Assembly (NCBI GenBank): GCA_032622095.1
Contig: CP136069.1
Coordinates: 30,136,342-30,200,341, forward strand
Direction of reading: 5' to 3'
From: Siphonodentalium dalli
Taxonomy: Eukaryota > Mollusca > Scaphopoda > Gadilida > Siphonodentaliidae
Length of the DNA: 64,000 bases
Of this stretch, positions 13,501 through 28,500 are shown in pieces (within the stretch, counting starts at the first letter, position 1; the number at the start of each line of letters is the position of its first letter). A program made the position numbers and the translations under genes. The notes below the pieces were generated by a model. That model did no database searches. It saw only the letters and a program-made list of their open reading frames with translations, and had not been told where the DNA came from.

Positions 13501-16500
13501 GCCGAAAAATGACGTCATCTGCACGAAAATAGGAAATTTAATTAATATTTCACCATATCTTCCATTTTTCCTCACATTAATCATTAGTAAATGGCAATGT
13601 TTTTGAGACAGTCATCAAGCGTGATATTATAGCGTCATTTTAAGACATTTGCCATTGACGAGGGTTCCGTAATAGATACAGAAAGAGGATTTGAAAAAGA
13701 GGGGTAAAATTTTCGATTTTTTGCAAGACGATTTTGATAGTCATTTTATCGACAAACCACACAGGCTGTTAATAGAATGTCAACAACTGTGTGCTTTATT
13801 TTATTGGACGGATGTTTTACTTCAATGGGAATGAAATTGGTGTAGAAAATTTCCAAAATGGCCGCCGAAAATATGAAAAATGGTAAATATTGCCCCAGGG
13901 TGTCCTGCAATGGCTTACAAGTTGTGGTTAATATATAAAATTGGCTAATCTGTATTATATACATTGCATACTAACATGTCTGATGCACCATGGATCATTG
14001 TTTCTATTGTCACCACTGACATCACCAGAAATATTGGATATTTCTCTCACAAACTTGACATAAATTTCGGCAAAAATTCACTTTTCAGGGTTGGACAATT
14101 GTTTTAAGTAAAATGCAACTATCATTGGTATCAAAGGTATTTATTGTTTTGGTCTATCTTAAATGTGTCACACTACGGTGTTTATAGACCAAATTGCTCA
14201 AGATGGCTTCCAAAATGGCAACCAAATTTGTAAAATGTTAATTATTTACATATATCCCGAACATTATTCTCTGCGTTATCCGACAAGGTAGTAAATTGTG
14301 ACTCACTTGGTTATTGTACGTGTTAGTCAATTAACTGACAACTACGTTCTATTATGTTTGTCCCAGTTCCGTATGGGCATGACAAATTCATTTTAAAGTT
14401 GCAGTATGGAATTTTGCGGAGAACCTCTTTTGTGTTTCTTGCCATATTATTGAAAGGAAATGGGCAGAACTTTGAAACGGAACTGAGATGAACCATAATA
14501 TGTGGCTATTCTGGTCCATTATGATAAAACATATCAACTGGATACACGGTGGATGCCAAGATGGTAGCCAGGGAGTTACTATATGATCATAGATGAGGTG
14601 AATAGGTATACAGGGAGTTATTGTATGGTCAACGGTGAGATGAGTACATGTATGTATACAATTAGTGACTGTATGATCATAAATGTAATGAATAGCTATA
14701 CAGGAAGTGACTAAATGGTCATGTGTCAGGTGTATGAGTATACCCGGTGTTCCTGCTTGGTGACGTGTAGGTCATGTGTAGGTTATACGGGTATACACAT
14801 GTGTTGCTATATGGTCATGGGCGAGGGGTATGTGTATATAGCGAGCGGCTATATGGGCATGGATGATGTGCATATGCATACATGGAGTGAATATACTGAC
14901 ATGGCTGGGGAGTATTAGTATATCTTGAGTGGCTATTCTGCTATGGTGTGACAATAGGGATACGGGGAGTGACATGGCCAAGGGTGAGGTGAATATATAT
15001 ACAGGGAGTTACTGTATGTGCATGAATGGTGTGAATATGTATACAAGGAGTGACTATATGGTTATGAGTGGGGTGTCCATGGTGAGATGCATAGGAATAT
15101 AAGGAGTGGCTGTATGGGCATGTGTGAGGTGAATCGGTATACATGTAGTGACTGTACGGTGTATTGTTGTGTGTGGCCGATGTGACCGTATGGGCATTGC
15201 TGTGGTGTATAGATATAACGAGAGTAGCTACATGGTCATCTGTGAGTTGTTTATGTATATATGGAGTGACTGTAATGTCGTGGTGGGATGTATATGTGTA
15301 CCGTGTGTGGCTGTATTGTGACATGTGGGTGTATATGTATATTTGTGCTGTCTGTATGATCATGGATGGAGTGCGTTGATAAATATGGAGTGATTTTATG
15401 GTTATGGGTAATGTGTATAGGTGCACCTGGTATGCCTGTACGGTCAAGATTGAAGTTATATGCATACCTGTGGCTATATAGGGAGTGCCCTTTTGGTAAC
15501 GGGTGGGTCGTATATTGATATATGTTGTGGATGTATTATCATCGGTGGTGTATAGGGTGTAGATGAATGATCATGGATGGCGTGTATAAGTATACAGTGA
15601 GTTGCTGAATTGTCATGTGCGAGGTGTATATGCAAGTATGAAACTTATGAGTGGTCGTGTTTGCGGGTATTGGTATATTTGGAAGGGCTCACCATTGGTG
15701 AGGTGTATATGTATATATGGATTGACTCTATGGTCATGGGTATGGCGAATAGATATACATGTAGTGGCTGTATGGTCCACGGTGAGGTGAATAGGTATAC
15801 AATGAGTGACTTTATGATCGTGAATGTGGTGAATATGTATACACATAGTGACTATATGGTCAGGTGTAGGAGTATACCTGGTGTTCATGCATGGTGACTC
15901 ATGGCTGTATCGTCATTTGTGGCATGTACCAGTATAACCAAATATGGCTGTATGGTCAGGTGTACGTGTATAGAGTGGGTGACTATATTGTCATTTGTGT
16001 GGTGTTTATGTACATATGAGGTCATGGGTGGGTTGTACATGTGTAATTTGGGTGGCTATCGCTTTCCACAATAACTCAAGGATATGTTAATCAATAGAGA
16101 GGTCATATCAAAGAGTTCTCCACCATGATAGTGTTTGTGTACATGGGGGAACTTTAAACGTGAAAAGCGATAGCCACCCATTACCACACAGTCATTCCAT
16201 ATATACATAAACACACAGACATAACAATATAGTGACCAACTGTATAAACGTACACCTGACCCATGACCATGGATGGCCATACAGCCATGAGTCACAATGC
16301 AGTCACACCGGGTATAATCCTAAACATGACCCATAACCATAGAGTCACTCCTTGTATACCCATTCACCTCACTATTGGCCATACGGTCATCCCATGTATA
16401 CCTATTCTCCACACACACATGGTCAAATAGACATTCAATATATACATCAACACCACAACAATGACCATAGAGTCACCCCGGGTATACATATCCACCTCAC

Positions 16501-19500
16501 CAATGGTCATATAGCCACTCGCTTCATACACATACCCTCACCCATGGCACCTGGTATACTCCTTCATCTGACCTATGGCCATATAGTCACACCGTGTGTA
16601 CCTATTCAAAACATTCGTACATGATCATGGTCAATCATTGTATATATATTCACCTCACCCTTGGCCATGTCACTCCCCGTATCCCTATTTGTCACACCAT
16701 AGCAGAATAGCCACTCAAGATATACTAATACTCCCCAGCCATGTCAGTATATTCACTCCATGTATGCATATGCACATCATCCATGGCCATATAGCCGCTC
16801 GCTATATACACATACCCCTCGCCCATGACCATATAGCAACACATGTGTATACCCGTATAACCTACACATGACCTACACGTCACCAAGCAGGAACACCGGG
16901 TATACTCATACACCTGACACATGACCATTTAGTCACTCCCTGTATAGCTATTCATTACATTTATGATCATACAGTCACTAATTGTATACATACATGTACT
17001 CATCTCACCGTTGACCATACAATAACTCCCTGTATACCTATTCACCTCATCTATGATCATATAGTAACTCCCTGGCTACCATCTTGGCATCCACCGTGTA
17101 TCCAGTTGATATGTTTTATCATAATGGACCAGAATAGCCACATATTATGGTTCATCTCAGTTCCGTTTCAAAGTTCTGCCCATTTCCTTTCAATAATATG
17201 GCAAGAAACACAAAAGAGGTTCTCCGCAAAATTCCATACTGCAACTTTAAAATGAATTTGTCATGCCCATACGGAACTGGGACAAACATAATAGAACGTA
17301 GTTGTCAGTTAATTGACTAACACGTACAATAACCAAGTGAGTCACAATTTACTACCTTGTCGGATAACGCAGAGAATAATGTTCGGGATATATGTAAATA
17401 ATTAACATTTTACAAATTTGGTTGCCATTTTGGAAGCCATCTTGAGCAATTTGGTCTATAAACACCGTAGTGTGACACATTTAAGATAGACCAAAACAAT
17501 AAATACCTTTGATACCAATGATAGTTGCATTTTACTTAAAACAATTGTCCAACCCTGAAAAGTGAATTTTTGCCGAAATTTATGTCAAGTTTGTGAGAGA
17601 AAAATCCAATATTTCTGGTGATGTCAGTGGTGACAATAGAAACAATGATCCATGGTGCATCAGACATGTTAGTATGCAATGTATATAATACAGATTAGCC
17701 AATTTTATATATTAACCACAACTTGTAAGCCATTGCAGGACACCCTGGGGCAATATTTACCATTTTTCATATTTTCGGCGGCCATTTTGGAAATTTTCTA
17801 CACCAATTTCATTCCCATTGAAGTAAAACATCCGTCCAATAAAATAAAGCACATAGTTGTTGACATTCTATAAACAGCCTGTGTGGTTTGTCGATAAAAT
17901 CGTCTTGCAAAAAATCGATAATTTTACCCCTCTTTTTCAAATCCTCTTTCTGTATCTATTACGGAACCCTCGTCAATGGCAAATGTCTTAAAATGACGCT
18001 ATAATATCACGCTTGGTGACTGTCTCAAAACCAGTGCCATTTACTAATGATTAATGTGAAGAAAAATGGAAGATATGGTGAAATATTAATTAAATTTCCT
18101 ATTTTCGTGCAGATGACGTCATTTTTCGGCGGCCATTTTAAATTTTTTTCGAAATTTTTGCCGTCATTTTGAAGAAGGACATCATACCAACAAATGGCAT
18201 ATATTTTGTCTGTGTCTTTTGCTAACAACCGATCTATTACAACGATTAAATAGAGCTGGTCGGAATTAGAGGAAATGGCGGCCATCTTGGATTCAAATGG
18301 CTCTAGCACCTAGTAGGGCCACCTTTATTTTTCGGTGAATTCCGGATTCTTTATCTGGATACCATAGGGAACAATAAAAATAAGGTTATTTGTAATCATC
18401 GGGGGGGTGCAGGTGGACCTTATTGGCTCCCCGACTAGTAAGCTTAAATTTAGGAATAAGACCTGCAATCATGAAACAGACCATGGACTGCACATATCAT
18501 ACTTTATCATGCCGATATTGTTGGATATATATTTGATTCTATATTGTATGGAATTATCATTCTCAGGGATAGAAGGAACAAATCAAAAAAATCAAGATCA
18601 TTGCTGGGGCATGGCAAAAGTAGCCTGTGGTAATTTCAACAATGCCATAACTCAGGTGAAAATTGCAGGGCGGAACCCAAATTCGAACTTGACCTGTATT
18701 TTGTGTTAGTAAACCCACATACCAAATTTCATTTTATTCAGTTCCGACTTACTAAAGTTTTCATCAGGAAACGAAAAAGGGAATGGATGGACATAATGTC
18801 GTTTTTCCAACACGGGTGTATAAAAACTCATTCCAATGAGATTTTCATGACTTTTCCAGGCCTGAAGGTTGGAATGAGATTTTCCATGACTTTCCCCAGG
18901 ATGTCCAGGACCCATACGCACCCTGTACTACAGTTTTTTTCACATTTTCAGACCAGAAAACAGTCTATATAATTTGAAAGTTACCAAGTGCTAAGAAAAA
19001 CACAGATGGTCAACTAAAAATCACAGACGGCGTTTCAATGGAATAATTTATGCACTAAGAATTTGTGGCATTGAGACAAAAATTCATTGTTCAAACTGGT
19101 TGAAACATACTATTACTTCTGTGAGGTGCAAACCACGAGAGTTGAATGAAAACTTCACACAATAGAGTTGTCCGTGCCCAAATTGAATGAGCCATTCATA
19201 GTAACTTGACCTCATCAGCATCCCTGAAAGCTTGGAATGGACACAAAACATTCAGGACTTAACGAAACAAACGTAATTCAGGACTTAACGAAACAAACGT
19301 GAACAAGGAATCACAATTATTGAGCACAGTTAACAACTCAATACATGGTGTATATAAGACCAAATAATTAAAAAAATCTGTGTTCTGAAGCACCTCACTC
19401 ATCACAAAAATGATCTTTTAACCCTTTCATGCCTGGAGCTTTTTGCAAAAACCCTGTACCAATGCATACTTATATATGCAAGTTGACCATAGACCGTTCG

Positions 19501-22500
19501 CATATATAAGAGAATGCATTGGCCTAACAAATATATATTATTTTTTATATAATTGTTAAAAAATGTAAGACAAAATGAAAAAAAAAAATAATAAAAAAAT
19601 GTTAAAGAATGTAAGAAATAATGATAAAAAATGATAAAAATTGTTGAAGAATGTAACAAATAAATGATAGAAAATATTATTGAATTGTAAGAAAAAATGA
19701 TAAAAATTGTTAAAAGAATGTAAGAAAAAATGATAAATATTGTTAAAGAATGTAAGAAAAATTGACAAAAAATGATAAAAAATTGTTAGGCCAAGCATTC
19801 TCTTATATATGCGAGGTGACCTATGGTCTACTCACATAAAAAGAGAATGCACTGGCACAGGGTTTTGAATGATGCGCCAGCGCAGCTCCTGTCATGAAAG
19901 TGTTAAAAAGCCTAGTTAAACATTTTTATCAATATTTTCTCAAGATTAGAAATAATGATTTGAACAATGAAAAAGACTTGTTTGTTTCTGGAGTATGTCT
20001 TCTAGATTTTGAGAAAAAAATAAAAATAAATAGCCTCCCTCCATGATCTCAAAATTGCGATCTAATTGCCTGATATATTCAGGGTGGTGGCAAAAGTGCA
20101 AGTCTGAATTGTAAAGAAAACCATAGATCATCAATTTTGTAGCAGGAGCAGTTTTCAGTTACAATCCAGATAAAGATATCCTTGGGAGAAACAATATCTA
20201 CCCTCCACATACATTGACATTCACAGAACAATCACAGACAAAAACACAAACTCTCATGCAGTGACACATTGTTTCCGGAACATTCCAATTCTGACACACT
20301 AAAAAGAAGACAAGACTTCATTCAATGGCATTTGAAGTGTTTACACCTGCGAAGTTTAAAACCATAGTAGTTCATGACCTTGCTTTAAAAATAGTAAGAA
20401 AATTATATATTAAGAATGTGTCTATCGAGTGGTATAAATTTATCATCTTAACAATTTACTTCGTAAAAAATTGAATTTAAACATAACAAAAAACCAAATT
20501 GTTCTGATACAAACAAAACTAAAATAATTTGTGTTTGAGGATTGCCAGAATATTTTATAGAAGACAGAACACAATCACATCCATCAAAAGTCGGGAAAGA
20601 ATTTTTATCACTGTAAAAAGCAAGCGGTCAGTAATTGTAAAATTTCCATTCAAATAAGCCTGCATGAAGCCTTGAGAACCTTTTGATAATTAAACCCACA
20701 TACCTAAAATAATGTCTGCAAATATTAAACAAAAATTAATTTAACATTTCACAGGGACATTTTATGGCATAAACGGTTGATAACAAGAACATTGCCAGGG
20801 CGTGGCAGGGATTAATAGTGATTACCATTGATATCACTGGGGGGGGGGGGGGGGGGGGGCAGATTATAGGATCCTTTCCCAATGCTAAATGTATACATGA
20901 CTTCCCCCCCCCCCAATTAAGAATCTGAAATTTCTGAAATAGGAGGATTGTCAAAATTTTATTTAAATCTTGACAATTGCAAATGATTACCTGATGTGTT
21001 GTTAGTACAGTATACATCACTAGACAAACTGGTTTTCATCTTTTGCTGACAGCTGTTGTTATAGCAATGCCAATTTATAGAAATATACAGTAGTTCAACT
21101 GTTTAAATTCCTCCATCACATTAATTTTCCCCAATAGCATGGGCCTGGGCCCCCTTCCCAATGAGGATATATAATTTTTGCATCATGTTGGTAAAGTGGG
21201 ATAAAATCTTCAAGCCTAATATTAACCTAGTAATAGCTCGTTCCTGTCATGTTCTTAAGTGGCAAATACTCTTCAAGCCTAATATTAACCTAGTAATGGC
21301 TCGTTCTTGTCATGTTCCAGGGATAAAAATAGGTCAATATATAAGAGAATACATTGGCTTAACAATATTTAACTTGACCTTGTAAACCAGTGCATTCTCT
21401 TATATATGAGAGGCTCCCTATGGGAGACTCGGACATATAAGAGAATGCACAGGCACAGTATCTTTAATGCTGCACTAACGCAGCTCCCACCATGAAAGGG
21501 TTTTAAGGATAGACTTCATATGACTTGGTGTATTCCTCCTGGGAATCAGGCCTCAGCTTGCAGGTTGAGAATAGGGAGAAGTGACTTCTCCCTCTGGCAG
21601 AAATAGGGAGAAGTGAGAGAAAAATAGGGAGAAGTGAGAGACTGGAGAATAATTTCATCTGATAATTTATTTAATATGATGTTAAACAAACGAAAAAAAC
21701 ATTATCATGGAAAAAAATTCAAATTTTTCATTTAAATGTAATATAGATTGTTTGTTGCATTTGGTTTGCATATATATGCCACAATTAACGGCCTTGACTT
21801 GAGTCTTGACATCGACTACCGAGTGTCTCTAAAATCACTGAATCATTGGGAATAAAATTACGATTTTCCGGTTATGGATCACGTTTTATTTCGAACAAGG
21901 CAATACAACGATTAAAACTTTATTTGCACACTATAAAATGGTGCTCTCGGATAATTTTGTCGTCAAATATATTCAGTAACATCAGGTAACATCGGATAAT
22001 TTAAAGGGAGTACGATTCAATAGAATTATTTGAGGTCCGTTCGATTAGCATTCTGTTATTGCGTAAAAACACGGAATACCACAAAGACGGAAACGGAACT
22101 AAAACAAACAAAATGTTTAAATCGGCAATATAATAATAATTTGAGTCGGCGGTTTTAAAGCAGTCAGTCGGGACGAGCAGAAACCAACACTTTATTAAGT
22201 ATGGCCAAAACAGAAGGCTTCTTTGTTTGATATATTATAATCCTTGTCTGGACATTGAAGACCGCATTTACTTACTCAGCGCTGTTAAACAAAAGGAGTC
22301 GACCTTGTGTCAACATTTTGTCACTGTTTGACTCGCAGGCGATATATTCATAATTGATTTGTAACACTATAGCATGCATGGCTTATTGCTTGCTACAGCC
22401 GTAGGCTAATTTCGGGTTTTATCTTTTGAATAGGGAGATTTCGTTTCCCAATCGGGAGTATGCACTGGAGAAATGACACAAAATCGGGAGACTCCCGACG

Positions 22501-25500
22501 AAATCGGAAGGCGACTTCACTTCTCCCTGACGCGACACTAAGGCGACTTCGAGGCGTCGAGGGCGACTATTTCGCCCTACTCGCCTGGTAAGCTGAGGCC
22601 TGCTGGGAATGAGTGCGGTTATTCTATATCGCATGTAAAAAAATTAATCCTTGTTAGATTTTTCCTGACACATTAAAATTAAAGAGTGTTGATCATGCTA
22701 TTTTGACCACAAGAACATGAGAATAGCGAACAGGTTCAGTCTAGTCTTGAAGATTATATGGCGTTTAGGGGCTTGTTACATGGGCCGGGACAACTTGGCT
22801 AGTCGGGACAACTTGGCTAGTCGGGACAACTCGGTTTGCCGGGTGGCCCAGTCTAATGTGCTTGCTCACTGAACATATGGTGTGCTGTTACATGAGCTGG
22901 GTCAACTCGGCAAACCGAGTTGTCTCATCCCGCTTTGTCAGGACAACTCGGTTAGCCGGGACAACTCGGCTCACATAACAGCGAGTCATCTCATCTAGCT
23001 GGCATGAAAGTCTGGAATGTAACAGATTCGTTGTGACTTGACATGATGTTAGCCAATAGAATGCGCACGTCATCATAGTGAGGTTTAGTGACAACCCAGG
23101 CCACTCACTTATGGGCGTGCCGACATTAGGTACTGACGTCGTGACGCGTGATTGACAGCTAGATGGATAGCTAGTCGCATGAACGTCAAACCAAGTTGTC
23201 CCGGTTAACCGAGTTGTCTCGGCTCACATAACAGAGTGCTTGAGTTGTCCCGGCAGACCTGTTGTCCCGGCTAGCCGAGTTGTCCCGGCCCATGTAACAA
23301 GCCCCTTAGACACAGAATACTGACCTTGTGGCTTTTTTGAGAGCCTCCTTGTCCTTATCTGAGCGACTCTTGGCGGTGGATACAAGCTGTTGTAGGTGAT
23401 CCATATCTATTTTGTTCTGGGCAATCTCACCCTCTAGCGTCTATAATAAAATGAGCAGAAAGAGTATAAATACTTACTATGAAGAAAACAAATAGATTTC
23501 AAATCTCAGAAGAAACTTAAAAACTCATACCGTATTATTCTACGAGTTTCTTTCATTCTTGAAATTGAAATGGAAATAAGAAGAAAAAATGTACTTCATA
23601 TACTAGAATTATTCACAATTTCTAAGGAAGGGTCCTGTCCTGTGTAGTTTAAAATTAAGACTCGCAATATAAAAAAAAAATTACATGCTGGGAAATAAGA
23701 GTTTCTAAAATTTGAGGCAATTTAAAGTGGGACTGTACCCTAAATCCTGCCATTTGTGGAACCATCTCCTTTTATACTCAACAGAATATATGCAACAAAT
23801 GAATGAATTTGAGCCATGGATGAGTGCAAAATACAAACATTTTCTTTATGTATGATACAAAAAACATGGTAATTATAATGAAAATGAATTTATGACTCCA
23901 GTCATAAATTCATTTTCATTGTGACTACCATCTTGATTGCATCGTTCATAGAGCACATGAGTGTATTTTGCACTCATCCATGGCTCACATTCATTCATTG
24001 CATATATTCTATTGAGTATAAAAGGATATGGTTCCATAAATGGTCAGATTTAGGGTACAGTCTCCCTTTAAGCATCTTAAGTGTCCAACTCACTCTATCA
24101 CATACTCTGCAAGTCATTTCTCTTCATCCTGAATTTGATCTATCTCTTCCTGGCAAAGCTTCCAACAACAATTTTTTTTCGGAAACTCGTTTTGAAGGTT
24201 TGATTGTATTACTATTCCCCAAAACACAGAGAAATATGGGGCATTGCACAGATTTCTATAAAGAATTTCAGAACATACACACATCACAGCTTAACAGTGA
24301 AAATAGCCACATGTTCTGTCCCATTTTCTATTACTAGTAGGAGTACATATTATTTCAGAGTGACAGAAACTCCCAAAATTTTATAATGGCCCTGATTCTG
24401 TATAGAAAGCTATAGGAAGATATATACAGCATATAATATAATATAATATATATAATAAAGCATATAAATTCAAAGCTCTAAAAATTTCATATAAATAGAA
24501 TTGCAATATTTTCATATTTTCTCACCCGGATTTGTGCAGCCATTCTGTTACACTCACCCTTATCTGTACAGCCATTCTGACACTCACCCTTATCTGTACA
24601 GCCATTCTGACACTCACCCTTATCTGTACAGTCATTCTGACACACTCACCCTTATCTGTACAGCCATTCTGACACTCACCCTTATCTGTACAGCCATTCT
24701 GTTACACTCACCCTTATCTGTACAGCCATTCTGACACACTCACCCTTATCTGTACAGCCATTCTGACACACTCACCCTTATCTGTACAGCCATTCTGACA
24801 CAATCACCCTTATCTGTACAGCCATTCTGACACTCACCCTTATCTGTACAGTCATTCTGACACACTCACCCTTATCTGTACAGCCATTCTGTTACACTCA
24901 CCCTTATCTGTACAGCCATTCTGACACTCACCCTTATCTGTACAGCCATTCTGACACTCACCCTTATCTGTACAGCCATTCTGTTACACTCACCCTTATC
25001 TGTACAGCCATTCTGACACTCACCCTTATCTGTACAGCCATTCTGTTACACTCACCCTTATCTGTACAGCCATTCTGACACTCACCCTTATCTGTACAGC
25101 CATTCTGTTACACTCACCCTTATCTGTACAGCCATTATGTTACACTCACCCTTATCTGTACAGCCATTCTGACACTCACCCTTATCTGTACAGCCATTCT
25201 GTTACACTCACCCTTATCTGTACAGCCATTCTGACACTCACCCTTATCTGTACAGCCATTCTGTTACACTCACCCTTATCTGTACAGCCATTCTGACACT
25301 CACCCTTATCTGTACAGCCATTCTGTTACACTCACCCTTATCTGTACAGCCATTCTGACACTCACCCTTATCTGTACAGCCATTCTGACACTCACCCTTA
25401 TCTGTACAGCCATTCTGACACTCACCCTTATCTGTACAGCCATTCTGACACTCACCCTTATCTGTACAGCCATTCTGACACTCACCCTTATCTGTAGTCA

Positions 25501-28500
25501 TTCTGTTACACTCACCCTTATCTGTACAGCCATTCTGTTACACTCACCCTTATCTGTACAGCCATTCTGTTACACTCACCCTTATCTGTACAGCCATTCT
25601 GACACTCACCCTTATCTGTACAGCCATTCTGACACTCACCCTTATCTGTACAGCCATTCTGTTACACTCACCCTTATCTGTACAGCCATTCTGTTACACT
25701 CACCCTTATCTGTACAGCCATTCTGACACTCACCCTTATCTGTACAGCCATTCTGACACTCACCCTTATCTGTACAGCCATTCTGACACTCACCCTTATC
25801 TGTACAGCCATTCTGACACTCACCCTTATCTGTACAGCCATTCTGACACACTCACCCTTATCTGTACAGCCATTCTGTTACACTCACCCTTATCTGTACA
25901 GCCATTCTGACACTCACCCTTATCTGTACAGCCATTCTGTTACACTCACCCTTATCTGTACAGCCATTCTGACACTCACCCTTATCTGTACAGCCATTCT
26001 GACACTCACCCTTATCTGTACAGCCATTCTGTTACACTCACCCTTATCTGTACAGCCATTCTGACACTCACCCTTATCTGTACAGCCATTCTGTTACACT
26101 CACCCTTATCTGTACAGCCATTCTGTTACACTCACCCTTATCTGTACAGCCATTCTGTTACACTCACCCTTATCTGTACAGCCATTCTGACACTCACCCT
26201 TATCTGTACAGCCATTCTGACACACTCACCCTTATCTGTACAGCCATTCTGACACACTCACCCTTATCTGTACAGCCATTCTGTTACACTCACCCTTATC
26301 TGTACAGCCATTCTGACACTCACCCTTATCTGTACAGCCATTCTGTTACACTCACCCTTATCTGTACAGCCATTCTGACACACTCACCCTTATCTGTACA
26401 GCCATTCTGTTACACTCACCCTTATCTGTACAGCCATTCTGACACACTCACCCTTATCTGTACAGCCATTCTGTTACACTCACCCTTATCTGTACAGCCA
26501 TTCTGACACACTCACCCTTATCTGTACAGCCATTCTGACACACTCACCCTTATCTGTACAGCCATTCTGTTACACTCACCCTTATCTGTACAGCCATTCT
26601 GACACTCACCCTTATCTGTACAGCCATTCTGACACACTCACCCTTATCTGTACAGCCATTCTGTTACACTCACCCTTATCTGTACAGCCATTCTGACACA
26701 CTCACCCTTATCTGTACAGCCATTCTGTTACACTCACCCTTATCTGTACAGCCATTCTGACACTCACCCTTATCTGTACAGCCATTCTGACACTCACCCT
26801 TATCTGTACAGCCATTCTGACACTCACCCTTATCTGTACAGCCATTCTGTTACACTCACCCTTATCTGTACAGCCATTCTGACACTCACCCTTATCTGTA
26901 CAGCCATTCTGACACTCACCCTTATCTGTACAGCCATTCTGTTACACTCACCCTTATCTGTACAGCCATTCTGTTACACTCACCCTTATCTGTACAGCCA
27001 TTCTGACACTCACCCTTATCTGTACAGCCATTCTGTTACACTCACCCTTATCTGTACAGCCATTCTGTTACACTCACCCTTATCTGTACAGCCATTCTGT
27101 TACACTCACCCTTATCTGTACAGCCATTCTGACACTCACCCTTATCTGTACAGCCATTCTGACACTCACCCTTATCTGTACAGCCATTCTGACACTCACC
27201 CTTATCTGTACAGCCATTCTGACACACTCACCCTTATCTGTACAGCCATTCTGACACTCACCCTTATCTGTACAGCCATTCTGTTACACTCACCCTTATC
27301 TGTACAGCCATTCTGTTACACTCACCCTTATCTGTACATCCATTCTGTTACACTCACCCTTATCTGTACAGCCATTCTGACACACTCATCCTTATCTGTA
27401 CAGCCATTCTGTTACACTCACCCTTATCTGTACAGCCATTCTGTTACACTCACCCTTATCTGTACAGCCATTCTGACACTCATCCTTATCTGTACAGCCA
27501 TTCTGTTACACTCACCCTTATCTGTACAGCCATTCTGACACTCACCCTTATCTGTACAGCCATTCTGTTACACTCACCCTTATCTGTACAGCCATTCTGA
27601 CACACTCACCCTTATCTGTACAGCCATTCTGTTACACTCATCCTTATCTGTACAGCCATTCTGACACTCACCCTTATCTGTACAGCCATTCTGTTACACT
27701 CACCCTTATCTGTACAGCCATTCTGACACACTCATCCTTATCTGTACAGCCATTCTGTTACACTCATCCTTATCTGTACAGCCATTCTGACACACTCACC
27801 CTTATCTGTACAGCCATTCTGTTACACTCACCCTTATCTGTACAGCCATTCTGACACACTCACCCTTATCTGTACAGCCATTCTGACACACTCATCCTTA
27901 TCTGTACAGCCATTCTGTTACACTCACCCTTATCTGTACAGCCATTCTGACACAATCACCCTTATCTGTACAGCCATTCTGTTACACTCACCCTTATCTG
28001 TACAGCCATTCTGTTACACTCACCCTTATCTGTACAGCCATTCTGTTACACTCACCCTTATCTGTACAGCCATTCTGTTACACTCACCCTTATCTGTACA
28101 GCCATTCTGTTACACTCACCCTTATCTGTACAGCCATTCTGTTACACTCACCCTTATCTGTACAGCCATTCTGACACACTCACCCTTATCTGTACAGCCA
28201 TTCTGTTACACTCACCCTTATCTGTACAGCCATTCTGACACACTCATCCTTATCTGTACAGCCATTCTGTTACACTCACCCTTATCTGTACAGCCATTCT
28301 GACACAATCACCCTTATCTGTACAGCCATTCTGTTACACTCACCCTTATCTGTACAGCCATTCTGTTACACTCACCCTTATCTGTACAGCCATTCTGTTA
28401 CACTCACCCTTATCTGTACAGCCATTCTGACACTCACCCTTATCTGTACAGCCATTCTGACACTCACCCTTATCTGTACAGCCATTCTGTTACACTCACC

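Noticed and set aside
13321-13512. Frame starting MLEPFESKMAAISSNSDQLY, present in both palindrome arms
   Set aside because: Its duplication follows from the inverted repeat, and MAA arises from the AAGATGGCCGCC motif. No domain and no extension.
14941-15465. 174-codon minus-strand frame rich in His, Thr and Tyr
   Set aside because: It lies in degenerate 42-bp repeats of the palindromic element, and similar frames occur in both arms. No domain or splice context.
19556-19798. Phe-rich minus-strand frame that could pass for membrane segments
   Set aside because: Translation of the A-rich MITE spacer with repeated GTAAGAAAAAATGATAA.
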